From NCBI GenBank assembly GCA_023428335.1, contig JAEYYS010000441.1, positions 1-15,998 of the forward strand: DNA of 15,998 bases. The letters are read 5' to 3'. Shown piece by piece: positions 1-6,651 of this stretch. The notes under the pieces were generated by a model. That model was given only the letters and a program-made list of their open reading frames with translations, ran no database searches and had not been told where the DNA came from. The DNA comes from Verrucomicrobiota bacterium (GTDB lineage: Bacteria > Verrucomicrobiota > Verrucomicrobiia > Verrucomicrobiales > Verrucomicrobiaceae). A program made the translations under genes and the position numbers. How positions within the stretch are numbered: the first letter of the stretch is position 1; the number at the start of each line of letters is the position of its first letter.

Positions 1-346
1 CAAAGAAGCTCTCGAAAATGCCGCCGCCCCGGCCCCCGCCGCCAAAAACCTCGCGGAAGTTGGCGAAGGGATCGTGGAAACCGCCGGCGCCGCTGGCCGC
101 GGGACCGCCCATGCCACCGGCGAAGGCCTGGTGGCCGTAGCGGTCGTAGGCCGCGCGCTTCTGCTCGTCGCTGAGCACCTCGTAGGCCTCGCCGACCTCC
201 TTGAACTTGTCCTCGGCAGCCTTGTCGCCCGGGTTTTTGTCGGGGTGAAACTTCACCGCCAGCTTGCGGTAGGCCTTCTTGAGGTCGTCGGCGGAGACGT
301 CGCGGGACACGCCCAGCACTTCGTAGTAGTCGCGTTTGTCAGCCAT
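1..346 (-). CDS. dnaJ: Chaperone protein DnaJ, N-terminal part (cut by window edge)
   Basis: Hsp40 co-chaperone that delivers unfolded clients to DnaK and stimulates its ATPase in the cytoplasm. The 115 codons present begin MADKRDYYEVLGVSRD and hold a complete J domain (about residues 5-70) with the diagnostic HPD motif at residues 34-36, inside KFHPDKNPGD. After YDRYGHQAF the protein enters a Gly/Phe-rich linker (GGMGG, GGFHDPF, GGGGRGGG), as in type I/II DnaJ. The zinc-finger and C-terminal substrate domains lie beyond the window, so I cannot tell whether it is canonical DnaJ or a CbpA-like form. The ATG at 344-346 lies only 6 bp after the grpE stop, so the two genes are almost certainly cotranscribed. 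dnaK is not between them. Confidence 0.95.
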   Translation of the reverse strand, partial: MADKRDYYEVLGVSRDVSADDLKKAYRKLAVKFHPDKNPGDKAAEDKFKEVGEAYEVLSDEQKRAAYDRYGHQAFAGGMGGPAASGAGGFHDPFANFREVFGGGGRGGGIFESFF

Positions 347-352
347 GGGGGA

Positions 353-904
353 TCAGGCGGCGGGGGTGGCGGGCCCGGAGGAGACGACGACGCTGGCGGC
401 GCGCAGCAGGCGGTCCTTGAGCTTGTAGCCGCGACGGGTGACGCGCAGCACGGTGCCCTCGGGCACGTCGGCGGAGGCCTCCTGGGCGACCGCGTCATGC
501 AGGTTGGGATCAAAGGCGCGGCCGAGGGCCTCGACCTCCTGAACACCCATGTCGCGGAGGAAGTCGGCGAGCTGGCGCTGGACCATGCTCATGCCCATGA
601 AGATCATGGAGGTCTCCGACTCGGCGCGGGCGGCTTCCAGGCCCATCTCGAAATTGTCGAGCACGGGCAGGATGGCGCGCAGCAGGTCGGCGTTGGCGTA
701 GGCGCGGGTTTCCTGGGCCTCACGGGCGGCGCGCTTGCGGAAGTTGTCGAGTTCGGCGGCGTTGCGGTACGCCAGGTCCTTCCATTGCGCGGCTTCCTGG
801 AGGGCCTGGGCGAGGGGATCGGCGGCCGCTTCCGGCGCAGGAGCGGTGGCCGGGTCCGGAGCCGCGGTCGGAGCTTCTTCGGGGGGGCAGTTCTCGTTCG
901 TCAT
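353..904 (-). CDS. grpE: Nucleotide exchange factor GrpE
   Basis: Cytoplasmic nucleotide exchange factor that releases ADP from DnaK in the DnaK-DnaJ-GrpE folding cycle. The protein has 183 residues, the normal family size. A disordered Pro/Ala-rich head (residues 1-30) is followed by the long dimerising helix (about 32-100, with AELDNFRKRAARE and LLRAILPVLDNFEMGL) and the beta-domain signature (FDPNLHDAVAQ at 131-141, then GTVLRVTRRGYKLKDRLLRAASVVV at about 150-174). These two blocks are classic GrpE. It starts at ATG 902-904 and ends 6 bp before dnaJ. The 51-bp gap to the upstream phosphatase gene carries a 7-bp inverted repeat. No CIRCE element was seen, so heat control, if any, works differently here or acts from further upstream. 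Confidence 0.96.
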   Translation of the reverse strand: MTNENCPPEEAPTAAPDPATAPAPEAAADPLAQALQEAAQWKDLAYRNAAELDNFRKRAAREAQETRAYANADLLRAILPVLDNFEMGLEAARAESETSMIFMGMSMVQRQLADFLRDMGVQEVEALGRAFDPNLHDAVAQEASADVPEGTVLRVTRRGYKLKDRLLRAASVVVSSGPATPAA

Positions 905-926
905 GGATCGCTTTTTTGAGGAAAGG

Positions 927-944
927 GGAATCCGGGTGGATTCC
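927..944 (-). promoter_or_regulatory. Perfect 7-bp inverted repeat just upstream of grpE
   Basis: GGAATCC, a 4-base loop, then GGATTCC lie in the 51-bp gap between the phosphatase stop (956) and the grpE start (904). In RNA this gives a 7-bp hairpin 23 bases before grpE. No U tract follows on the minus strand (the bases after it read CCTTTCC), so it is a poor intrinsic terminator. It could be an operator, a processing site or an attenuating hairpin. It does not match the CIRCE consensus. The structure is seen directly; its function is not known. Confidence 0.4.
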
Positions 945-955
945 GGGGGAAGCGA

Positions 956-2404
956 CTATGGCGTCTTCTGCAGGGCAATCAAGGTGATGTCGTCCAGCGA
1001 GCGGCGACCGCCGAGGAATTTTTCGACATCGGCGATGAGGCCGTCGACCACGCCCTTGGGCCCCTGGGGGGCGAGCAGGGCCAGGTTGCTGCGCAGGCGT
1101 TCCTCGCCGTATTCCAGACCCTTGGTGTCGAGCGCCTCGTTGATGCCGTCGGTGTACAGCAGCAGGCAGTCGCCGGGCCGCATGACGAAATCGAGGTTCT
1201 TGGTGACGCGCTCAAAGACGTCGCCCTTGTCGATGCCGACGGCGAGCCCGCCGCTGTGCAGGGTTTCGATGGTGCCGGTGTCGCGACGCCAGATGACGGG
1301 CAGGGTGTGGCCGGCACGGGCGAGGGTGACGCGGTCATGTTCCGGGTCGAAGACGAGGTAGATCATGCTGACGAACATGTCCTCGCGGATGTCGGGGGCG
1401 ATGTGGCGGTTGACCGAGGCGAGCACCTCGGCCGGCGAGCTGCCCGTGGGGGCGGCGCAGCGCAGCACGCTGCGGCACATGGCGGTGATGATGGCGGCGG
1501 CGGGGCCCTTGCCGGAGACATCGGCGATGACGGCGCCCCAGCGGCCCTGGTCGAGCGGGATGAAGTCGTAGTAATCGCCGCTGAGCACGCGCGCGGGGAT
1601 GTTGCGGCCGGCGATGAGGTAGCCGGGCAGCTCGGGATCGTGATCAGGCAGCAGGATGCGCTGGATCTCGCTGGCGGCGCGCAGTTCGGCCTCGATGTGC
1701 TTCTTTTCGGTGGCCGCCTGGTGGGCCATGACGTTGGCGAGGGCGAAGGCGGACTGTTCGACGAGCGACTTGAAGACCTCGAAGTCGTTGCTGTTGTAGA
1801 TGGGGCGCTCCTTGGGGCGGGTGAGGACGAGCACGCCGAGGCTGCCGGGGCCGAAGTTGAGCGCCCCGATCATGATCGAGACGTTGTTTTGGAAGCTGGA
1901 CGCGCTGGCACCCAGGCGTGGGTCCTTGCGCAGGTCGGCGATGACCTCGGAGTTGCGCTCGCTGAAGACGTTGCCGATCAGGCCCTCGTCGGGGCGCACG
2001 GTGTGCAGGCGCAGGAAGCTGAGCAGGCTGTCGGGGTTCTTTTTGCCGAGGGCAGCGATGCGTTCGGGCAGGTCCGTGAGCGGCGGGCAGTGGTCGGAGT
2101 AATAGCGCGGCACCAGGGCCTTGCCGGCGTCGTCGAGCAGGTAGAGGGCGCCGCCCTGGCTTTCGGTGACCTGCATGGCGCCCTTGACGATGAGCCGGTG
2201 CAGGGCGGCGTGGGAATCCTCGCGGGTGATGGCCTCGCCGAGGTCATGCAGAAAGCCGAACATGCGTCGCTCCTCCTCGACAATGGCCTGCTCCTCGGCG
2301 CGCAGTTCTTCGAGAGCGTGATCCTTTTTGCGGTTGATCACCACCAGGGCGGTCACGCAGACGGCCAGCATCAGGATGATCGTGGTGAGGAGGATGGGGG
2401 TCAT
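956..2404 (-). CDS. Membrane-anchored GAF-PP2C/SpoIIE-type serine phosphatase (RsbU-like)
   Basis: Predicted Ser/Thr phosphatase of the PP2C/SpoIIE class, which in partner-switching systems dephosphorylates a STAS anti-anti-sigma factor. From ATG 2404 it has 482 residues: an N-terminal transmembrane helix (about 3-24), a short coiled coil (28-48), a GAF-like sensor (about 58-225), a linker helix with EIQRILLP (247-253), then the phosphatase domain (about 262-480). Metal-binding acidic motifs are all present: GDYYDF (Asp277), DVSGKG (Asp295), LYTDGI (Asp419) and the DDITL end (471-475), plus MFVSM and AGHTLP. Nothing catalytic is missing. An alternative ATG at 2446 would add a charged 14-residue head; I chose 2404 because the membrane helix then begins at once. 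Neither start has a clear ribosome site. The STAS gene lies just upstream, the likely partner. Confidence 0.9.
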   Translation of the reverse strand: MTPILLTTIILMLAVCVTALVVINRKKDHALEELRAEEQAIVEEERRMFGFLHDLGEAITREDSHAALHRLIVKGAMQVTESQGGALYLLDDAGKALVPRYYSDHCPPLTDLPERIAALGKKNPDSLLSFLRLHTVRPDEGLIGNVFSERNSEVIADLRKDPRLGASASSFQNNVSIMIGALNFGPGSLGVLVLTRPKERPIYNSNDFEVFKSLVEQSAFALANVMAHQAATEKKHIEAELRAASEIQRILLPDHDPELPGYLIAGRNIPARVLSGDYYDFIPLDQGRWGAVIADVSGKGPAAAIITAMCRSVLRCAAPTGSSPAEVLASVNRHIAPDIREDMFVSMIYLVFDPEHDRVTLARAGHTLPVIWRRDTGTIETLHSGGLAVGIDKGDVFERVTKNLDFVMRPGDCLLLYTDGINEALDTKGLEYGEERLRSNLALLAPQGPKGVVDGLIADVEKFLGGRRSLDDITLIALQKTP

Positions 2405-2461
2405 GTTGGCGGGCCCGCGCGCTTCACCTGAAGCGCGCCAGGGCATTCGGGTCGGCGCGGA

Positions 2462-3013
2462 TCAAGGGGCGGGCCGCGGCGGCTCGTGGATCTCCTGTTC
2501 GAGAAAGTGGATGACGTCGCTGAAGCGCTGCTGGTTGGTGCTGCTCAGGCCGGACAGGCTCTGATGCGCCTCGAGCACGTGGCGGGCCTGCTCCTGGCGA
2601 CCGGCCTCGCCGCTCTCGCCGCAGGTGGCGAGCAGTTGGCAGGCGAGACGGCGCTCCTCCGGCCAGGCGCTGCCGTCGGCATCGACCTGCATGACATGGT
2701 TGAGGCCGAGGTCGGAGAGCAGCTGCAGGTTGCGGGCGTTGGCGTTGAGGATGCTGAAACTGCCGCCACCGCGATTGCGCAGGGCGATGGCCGCGTAGGT
2801 GAGGGTGCCCAGGAAGGTGGAGTCCATGATCGGGCAGCGCTCAAGATCGACGACCAAATCACGTGCGCCGGCCTGAAGCACGGCCTGAAAGGCGCGTTTG
2901 ACCTGGAGTGAGCAGAGGAAGGTGCCCTTGCCCTCCACACGCAGCCAGAAGACTCTGCCTATCCAGCCTACCAAGATGGTTGTCGGGGGTATCACGGGCG
3001 GAACGGCAGTCAC
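2462..3013 (-). CDS. STAS-domain protein, probable anti-anti-sigma-type partner of the phosphatase
   Basis: Protein of 183 residues with a STAS domain at about 13-112. The loop CPIMDSTFLGTL (60-71) corresponds to the SpoIIAA/RsbV phosphorylation loop (DSSGLG), placing Ser65/Thr66 at the phospho-acceptor position. The C-terminal 70 residues (EERRLACQLL..., then HVLEAHQSLSGLSS...) are an extension absent from short SpoIIAA-type proteins and are probably helical. The start is a GTG at 3011-3013; other in-frame GTG and TTG codons follow within 40 bases, so the exact start is uncertain. A TCTAAT hexamer (3023-3028) lies immediately upstream, without a convincing -35. It precedes the phosphatase gene on the same strand by 57 bp. 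No RsbW/SpoIIAB-type kinase or sigma factor gene is in the window. Confidence 0.85.
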   Translation of the reverse strand: MTAVPPVIPPTTILVGWIGRVFWLRVEGKGTFLCSLQVKRAFQAVLQAGARDLVVDLERCPIMDSTFLGTLTYAAIALRNRGGGSFSILNANARNLQLLSDLGLNHVMQVDADGSAWPEERRLACQLLATCGESGEAGRQEQARHVLEAHQSLSGLSSTNQQRFSDVIHFLEQEIHEPPRPAP

Positions 3014-3106
3014 GGCGGGCGGATTAGAACGGTCGTGGGCGCGACGCGCGACCGGCCGATGTGCGGCAACGTTTCAAGCGGTGGGGACTGTCGGCGTTCA
3101 TGGCAC

Positions 3107-3592
3107 TCAGTTCCAGAGATACGATTGCTGGCTGGCCAGTTCCTCATTGCCCCGCATCAGGCGCACCCGCCAGCCGGTGACCCGGCCATCGGTGTGATAG
3201 GAGCCACCAGTGACCTGGAAGTGGCTGACATTCTTGCGGCGCGGCGACTCGACCTCCAGTTCCTGGCTTCTGATTTCCAGGCCGGTGTTCGCCTGACGGT
3301 AATCGAAGACCAGTCGCACCGGCTGGCTGCGGTCATCGACCCGCCAGAAGATCGTGTAGTAATGGCCTTGGCGGTCCACCGTTTCGGCCTTGGTCACCGC
3401 ACCATAAAGGCGGTAATCGCGCTCGAAGGCCACCGCCGGATCGAGGGTGCGGGTGACGACACCCGGGTTGAGGTGGTAGTAGTTCACCTTGGTGATGCGT
3501 CCGCCGGGGCCGACGCTGACCGAGGAACAGGCTGCCAGCAGGGAAACAGTCAGCGCCGCGAGCAGGAGCCGGCACGGGGAAAGGGAGGACAT
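3107..3592 (-). CDS. DUF1425 (YcfL-like) lipoprotein
   Basis: Small outer-envelope lipoprotein of unknown function. From ATG 3592 it has 161 residues: a signal peptide with lipobox LAAC (Cys22), then a beta-rich domain with ITKVNYYHLNPGVVTR, YYTIFWRVDDRSQPVRLVFDYRQ and the C-terminal ELASQQSYLWN, which resembles the end of E. coli YcfL. The family is known, the biochemical role is not. An in-frame ATG at 3604 would add four residues. The promoter at 3617-3644 predicts a transcript start near 3610, which leaves too short a leader for 3604, so I prefer 3592. The gap to the downstream STAS gene is 93 bp with no obvious terminator, so read-through into the STAS-phosphatase-grpE-dnaJ set is possible. 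Confidence 0.82.
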   Translation of the reverse strand: MSSLSPCRLLLAALTVSLLAACSSVSVGPGGRITKVNYYHLNPGVVTRTLDPAVAFERDYRLYGAVTKAETVDRQGHYYTIFWRVDDRSQPVRLVFDYRQANTGLEIRSQELEVESPRRKNVSHFQVTGGSYHTDGRVTGWRVRLMRGNEELASQQSYLWN

Positions 3593-3616
3593 CACGGGGG
3601 CCATGAAACAACGGCC

Positions 3617-3644
3617 ATTATTCCGTTGGCACGGGCAATGTCAA
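3617..3644 (-). promoter_or_regulatory. Sigma70-type promoter for the YcfL-like lipoprotein gene
   Basis: Read on the minus strand, this is a perfect TTGACA -35 box (3639-3644), a 16-base spacer, and AATAAT (3617-3622), which matches the TATAAT -10 box at five of six positions. It is directly upstream of the lipoprotein gene and predicts a transcript start near 3610. In such GC-rich DNA a match this close is unlikely to be chance. It is the best promoter I found in the window. Confidence 0.7.
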
Positions 3645-3738
3645 CGCCGCCGATGCCGGCTTTTGCACTGTGGCGACAGCTGGCGGATGAATGAAAACCG
3701 GCCAGCGGCGTCAGATAGTGTGGAACCTCATTGCCACC

Positions 3739-6036
3739 ATGAAACCGTTCACCCACCCCGTCGCCGCCCTGTTTCTGCTCCTGCTGGCCGGTTGCGACGT
3801 CGCCGGCCCCGGCGACACCACCCGTGCGGAACTGGAGCAAGCCGCCGCTGATCTGGAGGCTCGCAGCGCGCAACTGCAGGCGGAAATCGCCACCCTGCGC
3901 GAAGGCGAGCTGCAGAATGCCGAATTGACCGCCCGACTGGAAGAACTTGAGGCGGAAAACCTGCGTCTGCAGGCTGAGGCCGAAGCCGCCCGCCAGCAGG
4001 CTGCCGCCACCCCCGCGCCTGCGCCGGCGCCGGCCAATCCCCCACCGGTGAGCCAACCGCCGGTCGCCATGCCGCCCGTGACCGCGATGCCACCGCCGGT
4101 GAGTCAGCCCTGGATGGATCCGGTCGCCGACTACTCACCCTTCTATGAACCGCTGGCACCGCACGGTCGCTGGTTGGAGGTCGATGGCTACGGTTACGCC
4201 TGGCGCCCGCACCTCGCTGCGCGGTCGACCTGGCGCCCCTACCTCGACGGCCAGTGGCTGTGGAGTGACTACGGCTGGACCTGGAGCAGTCACGAACCCT
4301 TCGGCTGGGCCTGTTACCATTACGGTCGCTGGGTGCGGCTGTCGCGCCACGGCTGGGTCTGGGTACCTGGCCGCGAATGGGCGCCGGCTTGGGTGTCTTG
4401 GCGCACGGGGCCGGATTACATCGGCTGGGCACCGCTGCCGCCGGGGCCGTCGTTCAGCCTGACGATCATCTCCTCCGACTGCGATTATGCCTACGGACTC
4501 AGCCCGAGCAGCTACTGCTTCATTGAAAGCAGCCGATTCGGCAGCCGCAGCTACCTGAACATCAACCTGTCGCTTACCCATGTCACCCGTGTGTTCGCCG
4601 GCACGATGAACGTCACCCGCCTGGTCCGGCTCGACCGACCCGAGGGGCGACTGTTTGCCCATCGCGGCGGCCCCGAGCACTCTTGGTATGAACGGCGCTT
4701 TGGTCGCCCGGCGCCGCGTGCGGAGGTGCGCCTGCAGGATCGTTTCGACCCGCGTTTGCTGGCGGCGCGCGAGGAACGCGGTGGCGTCTTGACCCTGGCC
4801 GCGGCGTCGCTGCCGGAACGCCGCAAGGACCGCACGCCGTCGCGGCCGCGTGAGATCGAGCGCATCAGCCGACCGGTCATCGAGGACGCCTGGGCGGAGG
4901 TGCCGACGGGCAGTCGCCAGAGCCTGCGCGAAGTCATCCAGCGCCAGGCGCGCGATCCGCGGCCTGCGCCGCGTCCGGAAGGAGGTGCCGGATTGACGCC
5001 GACCACGGCACCTGAGGCCGCGTCCGCACGCCGCCGCGCCGAGGAGGCCCTGCAGCGCGCCCAGGAAGCGCGCAAGATGGACGAACAGCGCAAGGCGGCC
5101 CCGGCGCGTGAGGATGAAGCCTCGGCCTCGCGGCGCCGTGCCGAGGAAGCCCTGCAGCGCGCCCAGGAGGCGCGCAAGATGGACGAACAGCGCAAGGCCG
5201 AGCCAGCCCGTGAAAACGAAGCCTCGGCCTCGCGTCGCCGCGCCGAGGAAGCCCTGCAGCGTGCCCAGGAGTCGCGCAAGATGGATGAACAGCGCAAGGC
5301 GGCCCCGGCGCGTGAGGATGAAGCCTCGGCCTCGCGGCGCCGTGCCGACGAGGCCCTGCAGCGTGCCCAGGAGGCCAGCAAGATGGAGACGCAGCGCAAG
5401 GCCGAGGCGGCTCGCCAGGCTGCCGAACAGCAGCGCGCGACGGAAATGCGCCGCAACCAGGAGGCCCTGCAGCGCGCCCAGGAGTCGCGCAAGATGGACG
5501 AACAGCGCAAGGCCGAGGCGGCTCGCCAGGCTGCCGAACAACAGCGCGCGACGGAAATGCGCCGCAATCAGGAGGCCCTGCAGCGTGCCCAGGAGGCCAG
5601 CAGGATGGAGACGCAACGCAAGGCCGAGGCGGCTCGCCAGGCTGCCGAACAGCAGCGCAAGGCCGAGGAAGTGCGTCGCAATCAGGAAGCCCTGCAGCGT
5701 GCGCAGGAGGCCAGCAGGATGGACGCGCAGCGCAAGGCCGAGGCGGCCCGCCGAGCCACCGAGCAGGCGACCCAACGCCGTGCCGAAGAGATGCGCCAGC
5801 GCGCAGAGCAGTCGCGCCGCAGCCAGGAAGCCCTGCAGCGCGCCCAGGAGGCCAGCAGGATGGACGCGCAGCGCAGGGCTGAGGCATCACGCCAAGCCGC
5901 CGAGCAGGCGGCTCAACGCCGTGCTGAAGAGATGCGCCAGCGGACTGAATCGTCGCGTCGCAGCCAGGAATCCCTGCAGCGCACCCCGCCACGCCGCAGG
6001 TCGGAGTCGCTGGGCTCGCGGCGCCGCGAGCCTTGA
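3739..6036 (+). CDS. DUF6600-type Trp/Tyr-rich lipoprotein with coiled coil and long EALQRAQ repeat tail
   Basis: Predicted envelope lipoprotein of 765 residues, biochemical function unknown. In order: signal peptide with lipobox LAGC (Cys19); a coiled coil (about 27-90, Leu/Glu/Ala heptads); a Pro-rich linker (91-123); a Trp/Tyr-rich domain (124-236) with PHGRW, YGYAWRP, GQWLWSDYGWTW, HYGRWV, GWVWVPGREWAPAWVSWR and YIGWAPLPP, the pattern of DUF6600 proteins; a less distinctive middle; a basic linker; then a highly charged helical tail (about 435-755) of nine related repeats. ATG 3739 is chosen over the upstream ATG 3691 because the signal peptide begins there. The tail resembles a long charged helix such as spans the periplasm or binds a surface polymer, but this is inference. 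Cytochrome and OmpA-domain genes follow on the same strand. Confidence 0.85.
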   Translation: MKPFTHPVAALFLLLLAGCDVAGPGDTTRAELEQAAADLEARSAQLQAEIATLREGELQNAELTARLEELEAENLRLQAEAEAARQQAAATPAPAPAPANPPPVSQPPVAMPPVTAMPPPVSQPWMDPVADYSPFYEPLAPHGRWLEVDGYGYAWRPHLAARSTWRPYLDGQWLWSDYGWTWSSHEPFGWACYHYGRWVRLSRHGWVWVPGREWAPAWVSWRTGPDYIGWAPLPPGPSFSLTIISSDCDYAYGLSPSSYCFIESSRFGSRSYLNINLSLTHVTRVFAGTMNVTRLVRLDRPEGRLFAHRGGPEHSWYERRFGRPAPRAEVRLQDRFDPRLLAAREERGGVLTLAAASLPERRKDRTPSRPREIERISRPVIEDAWAEVPTGSRQSLREVIQRQARDPRPAPRPEGGAGLTPTTAPEAASARRRAEEALQRAQEARKMDEQRKAAPAREDEASASRRRAEEALQRAQEARKMDEQRKAEPARENEASASRRRAEEALQRAQESRKMDEQRKAAPAREDEASASRRRADEALQRAQEASKMETQRKAEAARQAAEQQRATEMRRNQEALQRAQESRKMDEQRKAEAARQAAEQQRATEMRRNQEALQRAQEASRMETQRKAEAARQAAEQQRKAEEVRRNQEALQRAQEASRMDAQRKAEAARRATEQATQRRAEEMRQRAEQSRRSQEALQRAQEASRMDAQRRAEASRQAAEQAAQRRAEEMRQRTESSRRSQESLQRTPPRRRSESLGSRRREP
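5044..5985 (+). repeat. In-frame tandem repeat array encoding EALQRAQ units of 34, 37-38 and 47 residues
   Basis: The core EALQRAQE(A/S)xxM(D/E)xQRKA recurs with successive spacings of 102, 102, 102, 111, 111, 114, 141 and 141 bases (core codons at 5047, 5149, 5251, 5353, 5464, 5575, 5689, 5830 and a decayed ninth at 5971). All spacings are multiples of three, so the frame is kept. Units 1 and 3 are identical over 62 bases (5083-5144 against 5287-5348) while unit 2 differs, and two of the 111-base units differ in their shared tail only at silent positions (CAG/CAA, AAC/AAT). This implies recent duplication inside the gene. Confidence 0.9.
6013..6032. other. Perfect 20-bp GC-rich palindrome at the end of the repeat lipoprotein gene
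   Basis: GGCTCGCGGC followed at once by its reverse complement ends one base before the TGA stop (6034-6036) and also codes for the last residues. In RNA it can form an 8-bp stem with a GCGC loop. No U tract follows, so it is not a standard terminator. It may slow 3'-end decay or act as a weak transcript end before the cytochrome gene. The structure is seen; function is a guess. Confidence 0.4.
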
Positions 6037-6090
6037 GACCCTGCATTTCCGCGTGGCGCGAATGCGTTCGCCAGCTTATGCTGACGCGTC

Positions 6091-6555
6091 ATGAGCCCTT
6101 CGCGCCGCGCTTTTACCGCCGTTCTGGTCCTCGCCAGTCTGGTCGCCTGTCAGCATGCTCCCGAGGAAAGCGAGACGCGGCCGGCCGGCGTTAATGTCTT
6201 GTCGGAGAAGGAGCTGGCCAAGGCCCTGCAGGGACGCGTGCGTTTTGAGCGCCACGTCAAACCCGTGCTCGAAGCCAAGTGCCTGGCCTGTCACCAGGTC
6301 GAGGCGATGCCGGGACGGCTGAGTCTGGAAAGCCGCGAGGCGGCGTTGCGCAGCGGCACGCTCGGTGTCTTCATTGTGCCGGGCCGACCCGAGAGCAGTC
6401 GCTTCCTACAGAACCTGTCGGAGGTTCACGCCGTGGCGATGCCGCCGGTGGGTGAAACCCTGACGCGCGAAGAGGAGCAGTTGCTGAACCGCTGGATCGC
6501 GCAGGGTGCCGAGTGGCCCGCCGGTGCCGACGGTCGTTTGCGCACGCCGTTTTAA
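6091..6555 (+). CDS. Monoheme cytochrome c lipoprotein (planctomycete-type cytochrome domain)
   Basis: Secreted electron-transfer or heme-sensing lipoprotein of 154 residues. The signal peptide ends in lipobox LVAC (Cys20). The region RFERHVKPVLEAKCLACHQ carries one heme motif, CLACH (Cys64, Cys67, His68); Met117 in AVAMPPVGETL is the likely second axial ligand, and the end EEEQLLNRWIAQGAEWP is the usual last helix. The spacing and the VxPVLxxxCxxCH and MPP blocks resemble the PSCyt1 domain (PF07635), found in Planctomycetes and Verrucomicrobia mainly as the N-terminus of very large proteins. Here it stands alone, tethered by lipid. It starts 54 bp after the DUF6600 gene and shows no clear ribosome site. 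The electron partner is not evident in the window. Confidence 0.85.
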   Translation: MSPSRRAFTAVLVLASLVACQHAPEESETRPAGVNVLSEKELAKALQGRVRFERHVKPVLEAKCLACHQVEAMPGRLSLESREAALRSGTLGVFIVPGRPESSRFLQNLSEVHAVAMPPVGETLTREEEQLLNRWIAQGAEWPAGADGRLRTPF

Positions 6556-6651
6556 TCCGACAGACCCGCAGAGGATCGTCAATTCTTTCATGGACGCCGC
6601 CGCAGGTGATGGCACTTTAGCTGCTGCCTGAATCCTTTTCCTTCGCCCCTG

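Noticed and set aside
74..919. Long plus-strand open frame opposite dnaJ and grpE
   Set aside because: Low-complexity Gly/Val/Ala protein with no recognisable domain; it lies opposite two clear genes and results from high GC content.
905..955. CIRCE (HrcA operator) upstream of grpE
   Set aside because: No TTAGCACTC-N9-GAGTGCTAA or close match; only an unrelated 7-bp repeat is present.
1256..2431. 391-codon plus-strand open frame opposite the phosphatase gene
   Set aside because: Antisense to a protein with all PP2C motifs; its own translation is compositionally biased and matches nothing.
3733..3741. GCCACCATG, like a eukaryotic Kozak start
   Set aside because: Coincidence in GC-rich DNA; the surrounding genes are plainly bacterial with lipoboxes.
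4135..5775. 546-codon minus-strand open frame opposite the repeat lipoprotein
   Set aside because: Repetitive only because the sense gene is repetitive; the sense frame has the lipobox, Trp-rich domain and silent-site substitutions.
5044..5985. Regular repeats resembling a CRISPR or satellite array
   Set aside because: All units are multiples of three, stay in one reading frame, and vary mostly at silent sites; there are no spacers or cas genes.
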